From Selaginella moellendorffii (taxonomy: Eukaryota > Streptophyta > Lycopodiopsida > Selaginellales > Selaginellaceae): DNA of 64,000 nt. The notes beneath the pieces were generated by a model that made no database searches, had not been told where the DNA came from, and saw nothing but the letters and a program-made list of their open reading frames with translations. Shown here piece by piece: positions 10,034-22,406 of this stretch. Position 1 is the first letter of the stretch. Each line of letters begins with the position of its first letter. The stretch is from the NCBI RefSeq assembly GCF_000143415.4, contig NW_003314417.1, positions 17,388-81,387 on the forward strand, in the 5' to 3' direction. A program made the position numbers and the translations under genes.

Positions 10034-11023
10034 CCCAGGAACAGCAAAACTTGCAACTTTAGATGATGAAGAATTGCAAGTAGTTAACTTGAACAAATTG
10101 AAGATTTACAAGCAACCACAAGTGCTCCACACTATGGTGGAAAGCCAGAAAATTCAAGGGAAAACGCTCAAAGAAATCAACGAAAACATATTCGAATGCA
10201 TGCAAACACTTAGAGAAAATTTGCTTCAACAAGACTGGAACCTAACCCTAATCTTGGCGGCTGTGAGAGGAAAAGAGTTCCGGGATAAGGAAAAAGGGGC
10301 AAACAGTGATCAAGACTGTAGCGATTCTTGGTCTGGTGAAAGCGCCGCTTCAATGAGGACTAGAGTTGGGTCAAGGGCTTCATGCCATCCACGGGAAGAG
10401 GAAGAACCGATAGAACTCTCCGACGAGGAGAACAAGGTATGCATGGTTTTCCAAGTGGGCAATCCGGTTTGGTCTCGCGATGAGACTCTTGATGCATGGC
10501 TGCGAAAGCATCAACTCTATGGCTTTTCGGTCCTGATGACAGCTACGACAAGCACCGACCAGCAGGGAATCGAGAGGAAGATTATCGATTTTGCGCGCGG
10601 AAAAATCACGATTGAAGAAGAAGACTTCGCCAAAGCTCTTCAGCTACCAAACAGGGGAAAACGAGTGACAGCTCCACGAGACAGAGCCATTGATCCGGAG
10701 ATCATGAAGCGTGCAGCAAATTACAAGACAGCAGCGTCTTTACAACTCTCCAACGTGAAGGAAAAATTCCGAGGGATTTTTAAGTTCCTTCTCGCAACAT
10801 TGGAATTCCGACGCACGGCGACATCAGTGAGCAAGAATGTTGCCTTCATCTACGAGGACCTAAACAAGGGTGTTCAGGTCGATTTGGGAGCATACGTTTA
10901 CACCAAGTTCCATAGGGAACTCTCACAGGTTTACAATGCGCTGGAGAAAAAGAAGAAAATTACAACAACGTTGTTCCCGTATATTGAGGCTTTGTCAGTC
11001 AACAATGACAGAGCATTGGTGAT

Positions 11024-11028
11024 CGTTC
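11024..11028. repeat. Target-site duplication CGTTC, left of chromovirus B
   Basis: CGTTC at 11024-11028 is repeated at 18591-18595. Joining the flanks through one copy restores the H reading frame. Confidence 0.95.
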
Positions 11029-12176
11029 TGTAAGCCACAAATTTTTCCTTTCCAATTTGCCAGCTTACCTCGTCTATCCGTCCAACACTGCCTTGGCTTT
11101 TGCTAAGTTCCCTTGCCAAGGTTCTCGCCTATGGTACCAGCTCCTACTTGGTTTCAGCTACTCACTGCACGAGCAACGGAGTGTTAGCCATCCTTCCACG
11201 GATTCCCAAATCACTCCCAATCCCCCTCCCCGGGTTAGACTGGACTTAAGGTTCGGCTACACTCCCCGCAAGCACAAGCAGCCAAGCACACCAAGCTTCC
11301 ACGTTCCTAACATCCCTTGGTACCACAAGACTTGATCATGGGACCCTCTAAATCCCAAGTCTTGAGTGCAACACTTGCTTCGGGACGCCGGGGCGAAACA
11401 CCGTGGCCTAACGGCCCGGTATGGGTACCTCTCGCCCCCCACTTCCATCTTGAAGGAAGGCCCAAGCCCCTAGGAAGGGCGAGGACCAATGAGCCGCATG
11501 GTACTCAAGTGGGGCACCACTCCACATGAGCCGGGAGCACCGCAATCGGTTTCCCTTTCGGGAGTGGGAGCTGCTCTTGAGCACTTCCTTGGATGGCCCC
11601 TCCGGCACCAGCCAAGTCCATGCTCACTCCCACCCAAGGCCCCTTAGTCCCAGTCCCAACCTCAAGTCGGTTTGGAAGCCCAACTGGAGAGTCCCTTCAA
11701 AACTGGTTCCTGGACCTCACTATCCCTACTATACTTTTGGAACCCCCTGCAGCCCCCCCCCCTTGGGGGACGCACGCTTTGGGCTTTCACCCCTTGACCC
11801 GTATTAGTATTTGGACTTAGTCTCTGGCTCGATCTCGGATCCGATTTCGGATCCGACTTCGGATTCGGTCTCGGACTCGATCGCGGACTCGATCTCGGAC
11901 CCAATCTCGGGCCCGACCTCGGACTCGACTTCGGACTCGGTCTCGGACCCGATTTCGGATCTCGGACTCCGTCTCGAACTCGGTCTCGAACTCGGACTCG
12001 AACTCGGTCCCCGAGTCGGTCTTGGACTCGATTCCGGACTCTATCTCGAACTCGGTCCTAGAGTCGGTCTTGGACTCGATCTTTGACTTGGTCCCATCCG
12101 ATGAACTCTTTGTCATTTTGGTCATGCTTTCGGGGTTCCCTTAGCCTACGACACCTCGGCGAGTTGGTTCCTTACA
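11029..12176 (-). repeat. 3' LTR of chromovirus B
   Basis: Matches the 3' LTR of A over its whole 1148 bp in inverted orientation, including the tandem array at 11815-12090. Confidence 0.95.
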
Positions 12177-12580
12177 ACTCCACCACCCATAGAAGAAGTT
12201 CGATGCCCACATCGAACGTCTCTTTTTTATCCTACGACTTGTTGACCATGTCTCCGGGGGCATCCCCCCACTTAGCGGTGTGCCTAAGTTAGCCTCCCCG
12301 GCCAAGAGCTCATGACAACGGAATATAGGTGTCCCTATACTCCTCCCCTCACCACGCCCTAGTATGGGGTCGGGACTTGAACCCAGCCTTGCTTTACTAG
12401 GGGGTTGGGACTCGAACCCAACCTCCGTAGAATACGTCTACGGTTTCGACATCCCCGCAGGGAGTCGGGCGTAGCTCCCTACGCCTGGTCGACCTAGCTA
12501 ACCCATGCTAATTAGCTCACCTTTGGCGCGCCTTCGGGTCCCAACATATGCCACTTGCTCAACTTTGCAAATTGATATTT

Positions 12581-15500
12581 TTAATTGAACTTTGCATAAG
12601 TACATAGAGTTCTGCCTTGCAGAAATTCCTTCACTAGATCTCGCGCGTTCGCTAGGTTCTCCTCCGGTTCCCATGTTGCTTTGCAGTGTGGAAATCCTTT
12701 CCACTTCACATGGAACTCTCTCACCTCGCGTCCTTGTCGCTTGCTCTTGCGCGCATTGAGGATGGCCTCGACTTCGTATTCCTCTTCCCCTTGGATAACC
12801 TCAGGTAAAGGTCTTACTTGGTCTTTGCGAAGCGGATCCTCAAAGTACGGCTTGAGTAAGTTCACATGGAACACTGGGTGCATCTTCCCCATCTCTCGAG
12901 GAAGTCGGAGTCGGTAAGCCACTTTACCGATTCGTGCCTCAATCTCGTAAGGCCCCGCGAACCTGCTTAAGGAACTCAAGATCAATTCATTTACAGGAAT
13001 ACATGCATTTTTACCTTTGGGTCAACTTTCGGCTGATCCCACTTGGTAGCCTAAGGTTCTTGGTGTTCAGCCACACCTTCTCCCCAGCTTGGAACTCTAC
13101 GTCCCGGCGCTTTAGGTTCGCGTACTTGGTTTGCCTTTGTTGAGCCCGTTCCAAGGAATCCCTCACTAGATTCCAAATGTTGAGTCTTTCCGCCGTGAAT
13201 GCCTCCACTGCGGGTAACTCTCCATGATACTCGGCCACGCCGAGTTCCACAGGACCTTCAATAGCTCGCCCATTGATGACTTCCCATGGACTCACCCCGA
13301 TACTCGAATGTGGTGAGTTGTTATAACACATTTCCGCAAGTCCCAAATGACTTACCCAATCGGTCTGGTCTCCCGAGACATAGCATCGCAAATAATCCTC
13401 CAGCTGCCTATTCACCCTTTCCGTTTGTCCGTCTGTCAAGAAGTGTTAGGACCACCAAACTTGACTTAATACCCCATACCTGTCTGTGGGTGATAGGCTG
13501 TGCTGAATTTCAACTTGGTGCGATACTGTTCCAGGAGGGTCCTCCAGAACCTACTAGTGAAGATCTTATCTCGATCTGAGATAATCTCCTCTGGCCTTCC
13601 CCGCACTCGAACCACTTGTTCGAAGAACAGTTTCGCCACACCTTCCGCATCCACCTCCGTTGTGGTGGGTATGAAATGTGCCATCTTCGAAAATCGGTCC
13701 ACCACCACGAATATCGCATCGAACCCCTCGCTTGGGGGTAGTCCCGTGATGAAGTCCATCGTGAGACATTTCCACGGACGATCTGGAATTGGGATGCTTT
13801 GCAACAAGCCCCCACTAGCCTTAGTCACGGCTTTGACCTGCTGACATGTTGGACATGTCTTTACATAGTCTTGGACGTCCTTAGCCATATCTGGCCAATG
13901 GTACTTCCTCTTGAGTAAGCCCATCGTCTTGGGCACTCCGCCGTGTCCCGCAAGAGGTCCGTCATGACACTCTTCTAAGGCTACCTTCCTTAATCCACCT
14001 TCTGGAACATACACCCTCGTTTGCTTGTAATAAATGAGTCCATTGCGTTCCGCATAGCCCGTTTTCTCTTCCGTTGGCGGCTCACCTCTCTGGTGAGCTT
14101 CCCGTGCCTCCAGATTCCTCAACAACACTTCTTGTGCTAGACCATCGTTCTCATATGCTGTCCGCACATCGTCCCAGAAGGTTGCTGTTGCGCTGGAGAT
14201 CGCCAACCTCAAGCTCGCTTTTCGACTTAGCGCATCTGCCACGATGTTGCTCTTCCCAGGCTTGTACAGAATCTCGCAATCAAACTCGGCCAAGGCATTG
14301 GCCCACCGACCTTGTTTCCCTCTCAGGTCGGGTTGTGACAAGAAGTGTTTCGTTGCCACATTGTCCGTGTAAACCTTGAAGTGTCTCCCAAGGTAGTGTC
14401 GCCACTCCTTGAGCGCCTTGACCACCGCAAACAATTCCTTCTCGTGGGCAGGCCACTTCCGTTGAGCCTTGTCCAGCTTCTTCGAGAAGAACGCTACTGG
14501 ATGGTTGTCTTGCTTCAAAACTGCGCCTAACGCAAAGTCCGAAGCATCCGTGTCTACCTCAAAGTCCTTACCAAAGTCCGGTAATGCCAACACCGGAGCC
14601 TTCCTCAACTTCCCTTTGAGGTGGATGAATGCCGCCTCGCATTCCGCTGTCCATACCATCTTCCCTTTTCCCATTTGATCCGTTAAGGGCAGGGCTACTC
14701 TCGAATAGTGTCTGATAAACTTTCGATAGTAGTTGCATAGCCCCAAGAACGCCCTCAACTCATGTACATTCGATGGTCGCTCCCATTCCTGGATCGCTTG
14801 GACCTTCTCCGGGTCCACCTTGAGCCCGTCCTGGCCCACCACATGCCCGAGAAACTTTACCTCTTGCTGAGCAAAGTCACATTTGCTCTCTTTAGCATAC
14901 AGTTTATGTTCCCTTAGTTTCTCAAACACCTTCGCCAAGTGTTCGGCATGCTCCTCTAGCGTCTCGCTATAGATCAGGATGTCGTCAATATAGACGACCA
15001 CAAAGTGATCCAGATAGGGTACAAAGACGTGGTTCATCAACGCCGAAAACGTTGCCGGCGCATTGCACAGCCCAAAGGGCATCACCAAAAACTCAAAGCT
15101 CCCATACCTCGTTCGACAGGTTGTCTTCTCGACATCTTCCTCGGCTACCCTGATCTGGTAGTATCCTGACCTTAGGTCAATCCTCGAGAAGTATTTTGCC
15201 TTTCCCAACCTATCGAACAGGTCCTCAATCCTTGGCAACGGGTACTTGTTCTTCTTGGTATACTTGTTGAGCAACCGGTAATCTATGCACATGCGCATAG
15301 ATCCATCTTTCTTTTTCACAAATAATACCGGCGCCCCATATGGCGACTTGCTCAACCTAACATACTCTTTGCCCACCAACTCCTCTAGTTGGCACTTGAG
15401 CTCCTTGAGTTCTTTTTCGTTCAAACGATAGGGGGGACGAACCACCGCCTCAGCGCCCTCGACAAGCTCAATCTTATGTTCTATCGGTCGTGCGGGGGGC

Positions 15501-17353
15501 AACCCCGCCGGTAGCTCCTCCGGCATGGTATCCTGGAATTGGTCCAACACTCGCTGGATCACTAAAGGCACTTCTTTCGTTCTTGTCTTTTTGTCACTCT
15601 TCACCGAGAGTAAGCACAAAAAGGCTGCCTTAGTTCCTTTAGTGAGTTGTCCTCTCGTGGACACCAGGTTCAAGCATGACTCTTTGGCCTTGCTTTGCCC
15701 TACCTTTAGATCCTGGGCCTCCACCCTAGATCTTCTTCCTTGGGCATTCGCCAATACCACAAGGTTCCTACCTTGTCCATGCAGCGCTACCACGAACCGA
15801 TTAAACCAATCCATTCCGAAGATCACGTCAAATCCCGCCATATCCAAGACGGTGAAATCCATGTCCACTTTCCATGTCCCCACTTCGACTCTCGCTTGTC
15901 GAAGTACCTCATCGGTGCTTTGGCTACCCTGAACAAACTCTATAGTCCTTGGTTCGCCTAGCCGCTGCACCGTTAGTCCGGCTTGCCGGACTATGTCTGC
16001 AGCCACAAAATTATCCGAAGCACCCGTGTCAATAAGGATCTTAACAAAGCTACCTCCGAGCTTCCCTCGGAGGGCTAGTAGATGTCGCGAACGACTCTCT
16101 ACCAAAGTTGCTCGTGTAATGAGTAACTTTGAGTTAGGGACTGGATCACATACCTCAGTTTGGACTTCACCCGACTTGATGGCCATATTGGCTCTGGCCT
16201 TCTTCGGGTAGGGACATTCCCTCGAGAAGTGTCCCGCTTCGCCGCAGTTGTAGCATACGTTGTTTCCCACGCTGCTATACGACTTGACCTTCTTATCCGT
16301 GGGTTTGTCCTTTTTCGCTTGACTCCCCCACGTACTCGCTCGCTGGCCACCGGATTTGCCTTTCCGGAACCCCGAGGACTCATTCTTAGAGAAACTCCTT
16401 TTGAATTTCCCCTTGCTATACGTTCCCTTTGGTTTAGCCCCTTTGCTAAATGTGGATCCCGACCCCGTTGTGTTCCCCTTTCGCAGGTTATCGTTGAAAT
16501 GCACCTTGATGGCCGCATCCAACGCTTCCTTGTAGTTGGTCGGGTTCCACCTCATCACCTCGCCGCGAGCCCAGGTTTGCAAACCTGATATGAAGGCATG
16601 GAACGCATCCATATCCCCCATGTCCGTGACAAGTATCCTCTTTGCCATGAACCCATTCACATATTCCTGGATGGTTCCTGTCTGTTTCAGCCTACTCAGT
16701 TCATCCCTCAGATGCAGAGTGGCATTCGGAGGAACATATGTTGCGCGGATCCTCGCCTTCATCATGTCCCAAGTGACCACCGGTCCTTCGTTGGCCTCCA
16801 TTGTTCTCCACCAAGACTTGGCATTATCTGCCAAGTATGGTTTTACACATGGGACCTTCTCCGAGCTTGGTAACCGCAACGCTCGGAAGTAGTCCTCCAT
16901 ATCGTAAAACCAATCCTCCACCACCTTATAGTCATTCACTCCCTTGAAGACCGGTGGGGGCTTTGGTTTGTACTTGGGAACTGCCTGAGGGACTGATTCC
17001 ACTTCGGTCTGTTCGACCTTGTCTGGTTTTGCCTCAGTCCCGGCCGAAAGATCCGCACCTTCTGCGCTGCCAGCATCCGCAGTCTTTTTCTTTTTCTTCC
17101 GCCTCTCGTCACGCTTTAGCTTGCGTACGAGAGTTTCCAGCAGGGCATTGGTCTGTGCCAACTGTCCTTCTAGCACGTCCAATCGAGCCTTGGACGACCG
17201 AACCTCGCCACCGGACTCCTGTTTGGAGGTTTCCTCACTGGAGTCCTCCTCATGCAAAGATTCCTCATCCATAGTCTCTTGTTCGACCGGAGGCTCCAGC
17301 TCTGGCGGAGGTTCCGTCTCCGCCTGGGTTCGCTTACGCCCTGCCCTTGCCAT
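12581..17353 (-). CDS. gag-pol: Chromovirus B Gag-Pol polyprotein with two introns
   Basis: Exons 17353-13480, 13432-13015 and 12962-12581 sum to 4674 nt (1,557 residues plus stop). Order: an acidic N terminus, Gag with a retrotransposon-gag core ([21 protein letters not shown]), zinc knuckle [15 protein letters not shown] near residue 368, protease [11 protein letters not shown] near 442, RT with YIDD near 786, RNase [10 protein letters not shown] near 934, integrase zinc finger (about 1130-1170), integrase core from 1200, and a chromodomain at the C terminus that is thought to direct integration to marked chromatin in this clade. Integrase ends early (GMGY) if the first intron is kept, and removing both introns restores the family-typical sequence. 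No damaging stop seen. Confidence 0.93.
12963..13014 (-). other. 52-nt intron upstream of the chromodomain in B
   Basis: GTAAAAATG...TTAAGCAG on the minus strand. Position and sequence match A. Length is 52, not a multiple of three, so removal is required to keep frame. Confidence 0.82.
13433..13479 (-). other. 47-nt intron within the integrase frame of B
   Basis: GTATGGGG...CTAACACTTCTTGACAG on the minus strand. It contains an in-frame stop if unspliced, and removing it rebuilds PQTDGQTE. Confidence 0.86.
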
Positions 17354-17395
17354 CTCCCAGCAATCCGCCTCTATCCTTCGCTAGAACTGAGGAAA

Positions 17396-17412
17396 AGGCT
17401 CCGATACCAAAT
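17396..17412 (-). promoter_or_regulatory. Primer binding site of B, initiator-Met tRNA type
   Basis: ATTTGGTATCGGAGCC on the minus strand lies directly downstream of the 5' LTR. Complementarity to initiator tRNA-Met 3' ends is the usual plant pattern. Confidence 0.85.
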
Positions 17413-18590
17413 TGTAAGCCACAAATTTTTCCTTTCCAATTTGCCAGCTTACCTCGTCTATCGGTCCAACACTGCCTTGGCTTTTGCTAAGTTCCCTTGC
17501 CAAGGTTCTCGCCTATGGTACCAGCTCCTACTTGGTTTCAGCTACTCACTGCACGAGCAACGGAGTGTTAGCCATCCTTCCACGGATTCCCAAATCACTC
17601 CCAATCCCCCTCCCCGGGTTAGACTGGACTTAAGGTTCGGCTACACTCCCCGCAAGCACAAGCAGCCAAGCACACCAAGCTTCCACGTTCCTAACATCCC
17701 TTGGTACCACAAGACTTGATCATGGGACCCTCTAAATCCCAAGTCTTGAGTGCAACACTTGCTTCGGGACGCCGGGGCGAAACACCGTGGCCTAACGGCC
17801 CGGTATGGGTACCTCTCGCCCCCCACTTCCATCCCGAAGGAAGGCCCAAGCCCCTAGGAAGGGCGAGGACCAATGAGCCGCATGGTACTCAAGTGGGGCA
17901 CCACTCCACATGAGCCGGGAGCACCGCAATCGGTTTCCCTTTCGGGAGTGGGAGCTGCTCTTGAGCACTTCCTTGGATGGCCCCTCCGGCACCAGCCAAG
18001 TCCATGCTCACTCCCACCCAAGGCCCCTTAGTCCCAGTCCCAACCTCAAGTCGATTTGGAAGCCCAACTGGAGAGTCCCTTCAAAACTGGTTCCTGGACC
18101 TCACTATCCCTACTATACTTTTGGAACCCCCTGCAGCCCCCCCCCCTGGGGGACGCACGCTTTGGGCTTTCACCCCTTGACCCGTATTAGTATTTGGACT
18201 TAGTCTCTGGCTCGATCTCGGATCCGATTTCGGATCCGACTTCGGATTCGGTCTCGGACTCGATCGCGGACTCGATCTCGGACCCGATCTCGGGCCCGAC
18301 CTCGGGCCCGACCTCGGACTCGACTTCGGACTCGGTCTCGGACCCGATTTCGGATCTCGGACCCGATTTCGGATCTCGGACTCCGTCTCGAACTCGGTCT
18401 CGAACTCGGACTCGAACTCGGTCCCCGAGTCGGTCTTGGACTCGATTCCGGACTCTATCTCGAACTCGGTCCTAGAGTCGGTCTTGGACTCGATCTTTGA
18501 CTTGGTCCCATCCGATGAACTCTTTGTCATTTTGGTCATGCTTTCGGGGTTCCCTTAGCCTACGACACCTCGGCGAGTTGGTTCCTTACA
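17413..18590 (-). repeat. 5' LTR of chromovirus B (1178 bp)
   Basis: Pairs with 11029-12176. About 30 bp longer, mostly from extra units in the array at 18190-18510. Confidence 0.94.
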
Positions 18591-19596
18591 CGTTCCTCAC
18601 GTCCAGGTGAGGGCAGTGAAGGAGAAGCATGACCATAGCGACGGGAGTGAGGCACAGGAAAAAGAGGATGAGGAGCAAGACGAACAAGAAGAGGCGCAGG
18701 AAAATCAAGTAGAAGATGTGGGCAACCAGGAAGAGGCGCAGGAAAAACGACTGGAAGTTCAGGACGAACAAGGAGAATTCCAGAAGGAAACTCAAAAAGA
18801 ACAGGGACTTGTGGAGCATGAGAACACGCAGGAGGAACCACCCGATATCGAAGAAAACCCAGAGGATCACACGCAGGAAATTCCACCGCCAGAGATACAC
18901 ACTCAAGACGAAAGCACACAAATCGACAAAGCTGATCCGAAGCAGCCCCCGGAAGTTCAAGTTTGCAGTCTTGAGTCAGCAACACAGGACTGTAACCTTG
19001 AGCCCGAAACGGTTGTGATAACCGCCACGGCCAAGGACAATGACAAGGGTTTCGACAAAGCAAGTCACGGGCTCTCACCAATCGACGAGGCTGACGAGAT
19101 GGACACCCGTGGACAGCAGGATGGAGCAGAGCGACACCTCCACAACCGCCCTCCACGCCGCTACACACCGGAGAAACGAGGCCGCGAGGAGCAGGATCGC
19201 AGCAGTCATGGCAACAAGCTTCCCCACAACTTCCTGCAGCAGTATCACGACTCAAAGCTTGCCGTGTACACTCGCGAAGGCATCGAAAGTTTCTACGAGA
19301 AGACGTTCATCAAGCCGACGGAGCAGCGCCTTTCCAAGCTTGAGGATGGATTTAAGCAGCTGAACGCCGCCATCAAGAGCATCCGCAGTCATGGAATCCC
19401 GACTCCGAAATCTTGTAAGGAATCTTTTGATCTTGCACAGCAGTACGAGCAGGAAAATGCAAGGCTCAACAAGGAGCTGCTCGCAGCAAAAGAAAGAATT
19501 CGCGCACTCGAGGAAGCAGCTCAGACTTATGACGAGGAGGAAGAGGAGGAGGAACCGCATGAGGGAACTACCCACAATGCAGCGATGGAGCAGTGA

Positions 19597-20048
19597 CTGC
19601 GGGACGCAGCACAAGGCAGTCGTGGGAGTGTGGAAAAGGGAGAAAAAGACAAGCTCGAGGATTCAAGCTTAGGAAAGTAAACTTGAGAGGTTCAAGGTTA
19701 GGACTGTATTCCTAACCTTGACGTGAGCAGTAGCGACTATAAAAGTAGGACTTAGAATGTTTTTAGACTTATCCCTAATACAAAATACATTGCACTACAT
19801 CGTCTTACTGCTTATCTCTTCGGCTCTTCACAGCAATGTCTTACTTACCCACCGCCTTCAAGGGATCAAAGGCGTGGGACTAGCACCTTCAAGTACATGT
19901 TCACAGTCTCTACTTGGCTTGGTACAAGCAGGTAAGTGCACTCTTCTCGTAGTGTAGTTTTAGTTTTAGGGACTAGATTAGATTTGAATCTCCTAGGAAG
20001 ATCTCGTGTGGACGTTTCCTCCCAGTCCAGAGATTTCTAGGAGTTTTC
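19597..20048 (+). repeat. LTR-like tail of element H with promoter-like signals
   Basis: Non-coding. Contains an inverted repeat CAAGGTTAGG / CCTAACCTTG (about 19693-19720) just upstream of TATAAAA (19738-19744), and a purine run GGAAAAGGGAGAAAAAG near 19631 that could be a polypurine tract. Without the partner LTR the boundaries cannot be fixed. Confidence 0.5.
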
Positions 20049-20066
20049 ACGCCATTTCCATTGCAG

Positions 20067-21672
20067 GAATTCTCGAGTCTTCTCTCGAAAACACTGGGGG
20101 TCAATGACACACTCAGCATCCATAACATTCTACTCGCGACAAAAGTTGTTTTTGACAAATGGGTAGATGTGCTGAGGAGGTACCATGACAGGGAGTTGCT
20201 AAACTCAATGGGTGTGGAGGACGGCCGGAAGCCCAATGATTTGAAGCTTAACGCCTTGTGTTTCTCGCGGTCTCTAGACGACGACGACCTTCTGACAGTG
20301 GCTAATGCTTTTCTACGTGGTGAGGTAGTCTTCAACAAGACCAAAATGACTCCTGGCCATATTGTGACATACGAGGACTTGTGCACGACTCTGAGAGCTC
20401 GTGCACTATTGAAGGATTGGATCTTCGAGCAAGTGGCCGTGGAGAGGGTGAGCATCGACACCACGCAAGAGATGATGGAAGAGCTGGAGTTGTCAAATGA
20501 AGACATCGATGAGTACGTGAAGGGGGCCCCCAAGTTCATCGATCTGCTGCGGGATGCCACGAAAAGTAAAGCTGAGAAGTTGGATCAGTATCCAAATTTC
20601 ATTAAAAGGGATGTCGACCGCTGGCTTCAGAAACAGCTCGACCTTGCAGCAGAGGCCTATCGAGAACCTTACCGGGTATACGTGAATTTGGATGAGGATC
20701 AAAGGTGGAGGAGCATCATTTCCCGCGGAGATGAGCAGGTCAAGAACATCTTTTGTGTGATGGACTTCACAAACGAGGAGATCACTCATGCAGACGAAGT
20801 CAGCTCCATCATTGACTTAATGGTGGGACTTGTGGAGGTGGAATCTTCAGTCCACTATATGATTTACGACTCCGAATCGTATCACAAGTTCTGGAAGGCC
20901 TTGAACGAGGTGAAGGCTCGGTTGAAAGGCAAGGAGATGCGGGAGATCCATGGGATAATGGCTAAGAAGAAGATACCGACGAATGTCCGCATCTTCACAC
21001 TCGCCCTTGTTATTGGTCCTGCAGCAGAGTGGGACTGGAGTGACTTCCCAGCTTCGTTCGACAAGGCCGATCGAATTGATCTGAGGGAGGTCAATTTACC
21101 CGTGCCTGAGGAACTGAAGACGGCTATGGAGCTTTCGAATCCAAAGAAAGCTCCAGGTGCAGCATGGGAAATGCTTAGCTGGGTCTTCAACGCAATAGCG
21201 GGTGGGTCACTTGCTTCCGACTCCAAGGGCAAATGCGTTGTCGAGTACAACTGCGGCGGACTATTATTTCGAGCCGCACTACTCAAGGGTGTCCCGTGTG
21301 TTGCGGTGACAAACTCCATTGAAGAGGTGACTTCAATGGAGCATATAATTACAGTTGCCAAAGAAAAACAGTATCTTCTCTGCGAACCTGGTGAGTACGC
21401 ACTTTAAGTTTAAATGTTATCTCACAAGCTCTATATGCAGGAGCGTGGCTACCCCCAGATGCTAAAACGGCGTTAACAGCTACTGTTGAAGATACCCATG
21501 TTGGGCCGAGCTCACAACCTGCACAAGGTAAGGTCACGTGAGGCCTCACACCATTTTGATTATAGATCGTTGTGAATATTCAGTCACGAGGACTAAAAAG
21601 CGCACTGGTGGCGCGTCGAAGAAGGACCGTATGTTCTGGGGGACCTTGCAAAACGGCTTGGAGCGATGGTGA
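20067..21672 (+). pseudogene. Middle exons of the ParB/FCP1-like gene in copy Y, truncated by deletion
   Basis: Exons 20067-21390, 21441-21527 and 21566-21672 keep frame across introns of 50 and 38 nt. They encode the region after the ParB-like domain (EFSSLLSKTLGVN onward), including a segment resembling the glycine-rich end of DNA methylases (VVEYNCGGLLFRAALLKGVP). The internal deletion then shifts the frame and the product ends FWGTLQNGLERW. Unlike Z, codon DRI is intact where Z has TGA, so Y shows the ancestral reading. The exons encoding the ParB-like part were separated by insertion of H. Confidence 0.72.
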
Positions 21673-21977
21673 TAGAGAACCGGCCAGTCCAGGAGGTGGC
21701 TGTAGAAATCAACCAAATGGCAGATGGAACGGTATATCAGAAGCCATTTGATCGGACAGACACCAGTCATCATTTATGGCATGTATATTGTCTAGCCAAG
21801 CACTATCTGCATCTCCATAATCTGCTCAACCGGATGGGTTCTTCGACCACTGAACATGAGCGTGGACGTATTAGAAAAGAGATGGCATTACTATTGGGTT
21901 TAAATCCTGATAGTGTGGAGAGTGATGAAATTCCAAGATTATTGTATAGGCGTTGGAGGCAAAAAATAACAGTCTGA
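21673..21977 (+). pseudogene. C-terminal remnant of the phosphatase exon in copy Y
   Basis: About 100 residues corresponding to the last part of the Z gene (VIENRPVQEVAVEINQM to RRWRQKITV). This is the helical tail after the FCP1-like core. The catalytic part is deleted and the frame is disconnected from the upstream exons. Confidence 0.75.
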
Positions 21978-22382
21978 GATGGCATGTATTTATTTAAAAA
22001 TGTAACTTATTATGGCATGGGGTTCCATGCCATTGTATTAATATTAAAAGACAATTCTTTGAGAGGATTTGCATTTACAGCATGTTATTGGAAGTCTACG
22101 AAGTTGTTTTATTAATAAGGGGAAAGTAAAGATTGAATGGGGACTTGGGCTCCACCTAGACTCAGAGCAACTGAGCCAATATTAAAAGGATGGAAAGAAA
22201 TTGGACGACGATGACAAGGAGAAGAGAGAGGTGAAGCAGTGGCAGGGGGAGGAGAAGTGATTGAGTAGACATTTCCTTGTTTAAAATAAAATGGCATGTG
22301 CCTCAATGCAGTTGAATTTTGTTATATTTATATACTATATAAAGGTTTGGAAACCTTATTTTACAAGTGGGATAATGACAAT
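21978..22382. other. Subterminal non-coding region of copy Y
   Basis: No gene. Holds palindrome copies at 22013-22034 and near 22291, otherwise AT-rich. Equivalent to 50201-50594 of Z. Confidence 0.7.
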
Positions 22383-22406
22383 TCCCACTTTAACGAAATA
22401 GAGCTT
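22383..22406 (-). repeat. Terminal inverted repeat of copy Y
   Basis: Matches the Z left terminus in inverse orientation, ending GAAATAGAGCTT, and is followed directly by gypsy C coding sequence. Confidence 0.9.

Larger units (their letters stand above)
11029..18590 (-). mobile_element. Complete Ty3/gypsy chromovirus B (7562 bp)
   Basis: LTRs at 11029-12176 (3', 1148 bp) and 17413-18590 (5', 1178 bp) start TGTAAG and end TTACA in the shown orientation. Their main difference is unit number in the GACTCGATCTCG-type array. The primer site TTTGGTATCGGAGCC lies on the minus strand directly after the 5' LTR, and the element has a 5-bp target duplication. The gag-pol gene is open throughout apart from two short introns, so B looks young and possibly autonomous. 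It interrupts the extra ORF of element H. Confidence 0.95.
10035..19596 (+). pseudogene. Extra ORF of element H, disrupted by chromovirus B
   Basis: Coding blocks 10035-11028 and 18596-19596 give about 664 residues once B is removed. The first 25 residues (AKLATLDDEELQ, VNLNKLKIYKQ) resemble the end of a gypsy Pol. Next comes a region resembling the aspartic-acid-rich mobile-domain or 'putative plant transposon protein' type (ARGKITIEEEDFAKAL, NVAFIYEDLNKGVQVDLGA). The second half is strongly acidic and Gln-rich (EEAQENQ repeats) and ends in a coiled coil (YEQENARLNKELLAAKERI) plus a Glu run. No start codon is visible because A cut off the 5' side. The frame is otherwise open, so the gene was probably intact when B landed. 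Function unknown. Confidence 0.65.
10034..20048 (+). mobile_element. Older LTR retrotransposon H, 3' part, split by chromovirus B
   Basis: Two separated blocks, 10034-11028 and 18596 to about 20048, belong together. The reading frame of the first runs directly into the second when B and one copy of its CGTTC duplication are removed. The left edge is set by the insertion of A. The right edge is where sequence homologous to the ParB-gene intron of Z begins (about 20049), so H inserted into that intron of copy Y. Contents are the end of a gypsy-type pol, an extra ORF and an LTR-like tail. The exact right boundary is uncertain by a few bases. Confidence 0.75.
20049..22406 (-). mobile_element. Giant TIR transposon, copy Y (left part, inverted, internally deleted)
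   Basis: Homologous to 50177-54760 of Z in reverse orientation. It begins inside the palindrome of the ParB-gene intron, where H inserted, and ends at a 24-bp terminal repeat (22383-22406). Compared with Z it lacks about 2247 bp (Z 50945-53191) with a 2-bp microhomology at the junction near 21637, removing the acidic linker and most of the phosphatase domain. The element inserted into gypsy C, whose frame resumes at 22407. The rest of Y lies beyond the window's left edge. Confidence 0.88.

Noticed and set aside
10074-10076. Start codon for the H ORF at 10074
   Set aside because: It is TTG, and the frame is open upstream to the LTR edge with Pol-like residues, so the true start was cut off by A.
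18607-19596. Independent acidic gene starting at 18607
   Set aside because: The frame joins exactly to the block ending at 11028 once chromovirus B and one CGTTC are removed, so it is the second half of one ORF.
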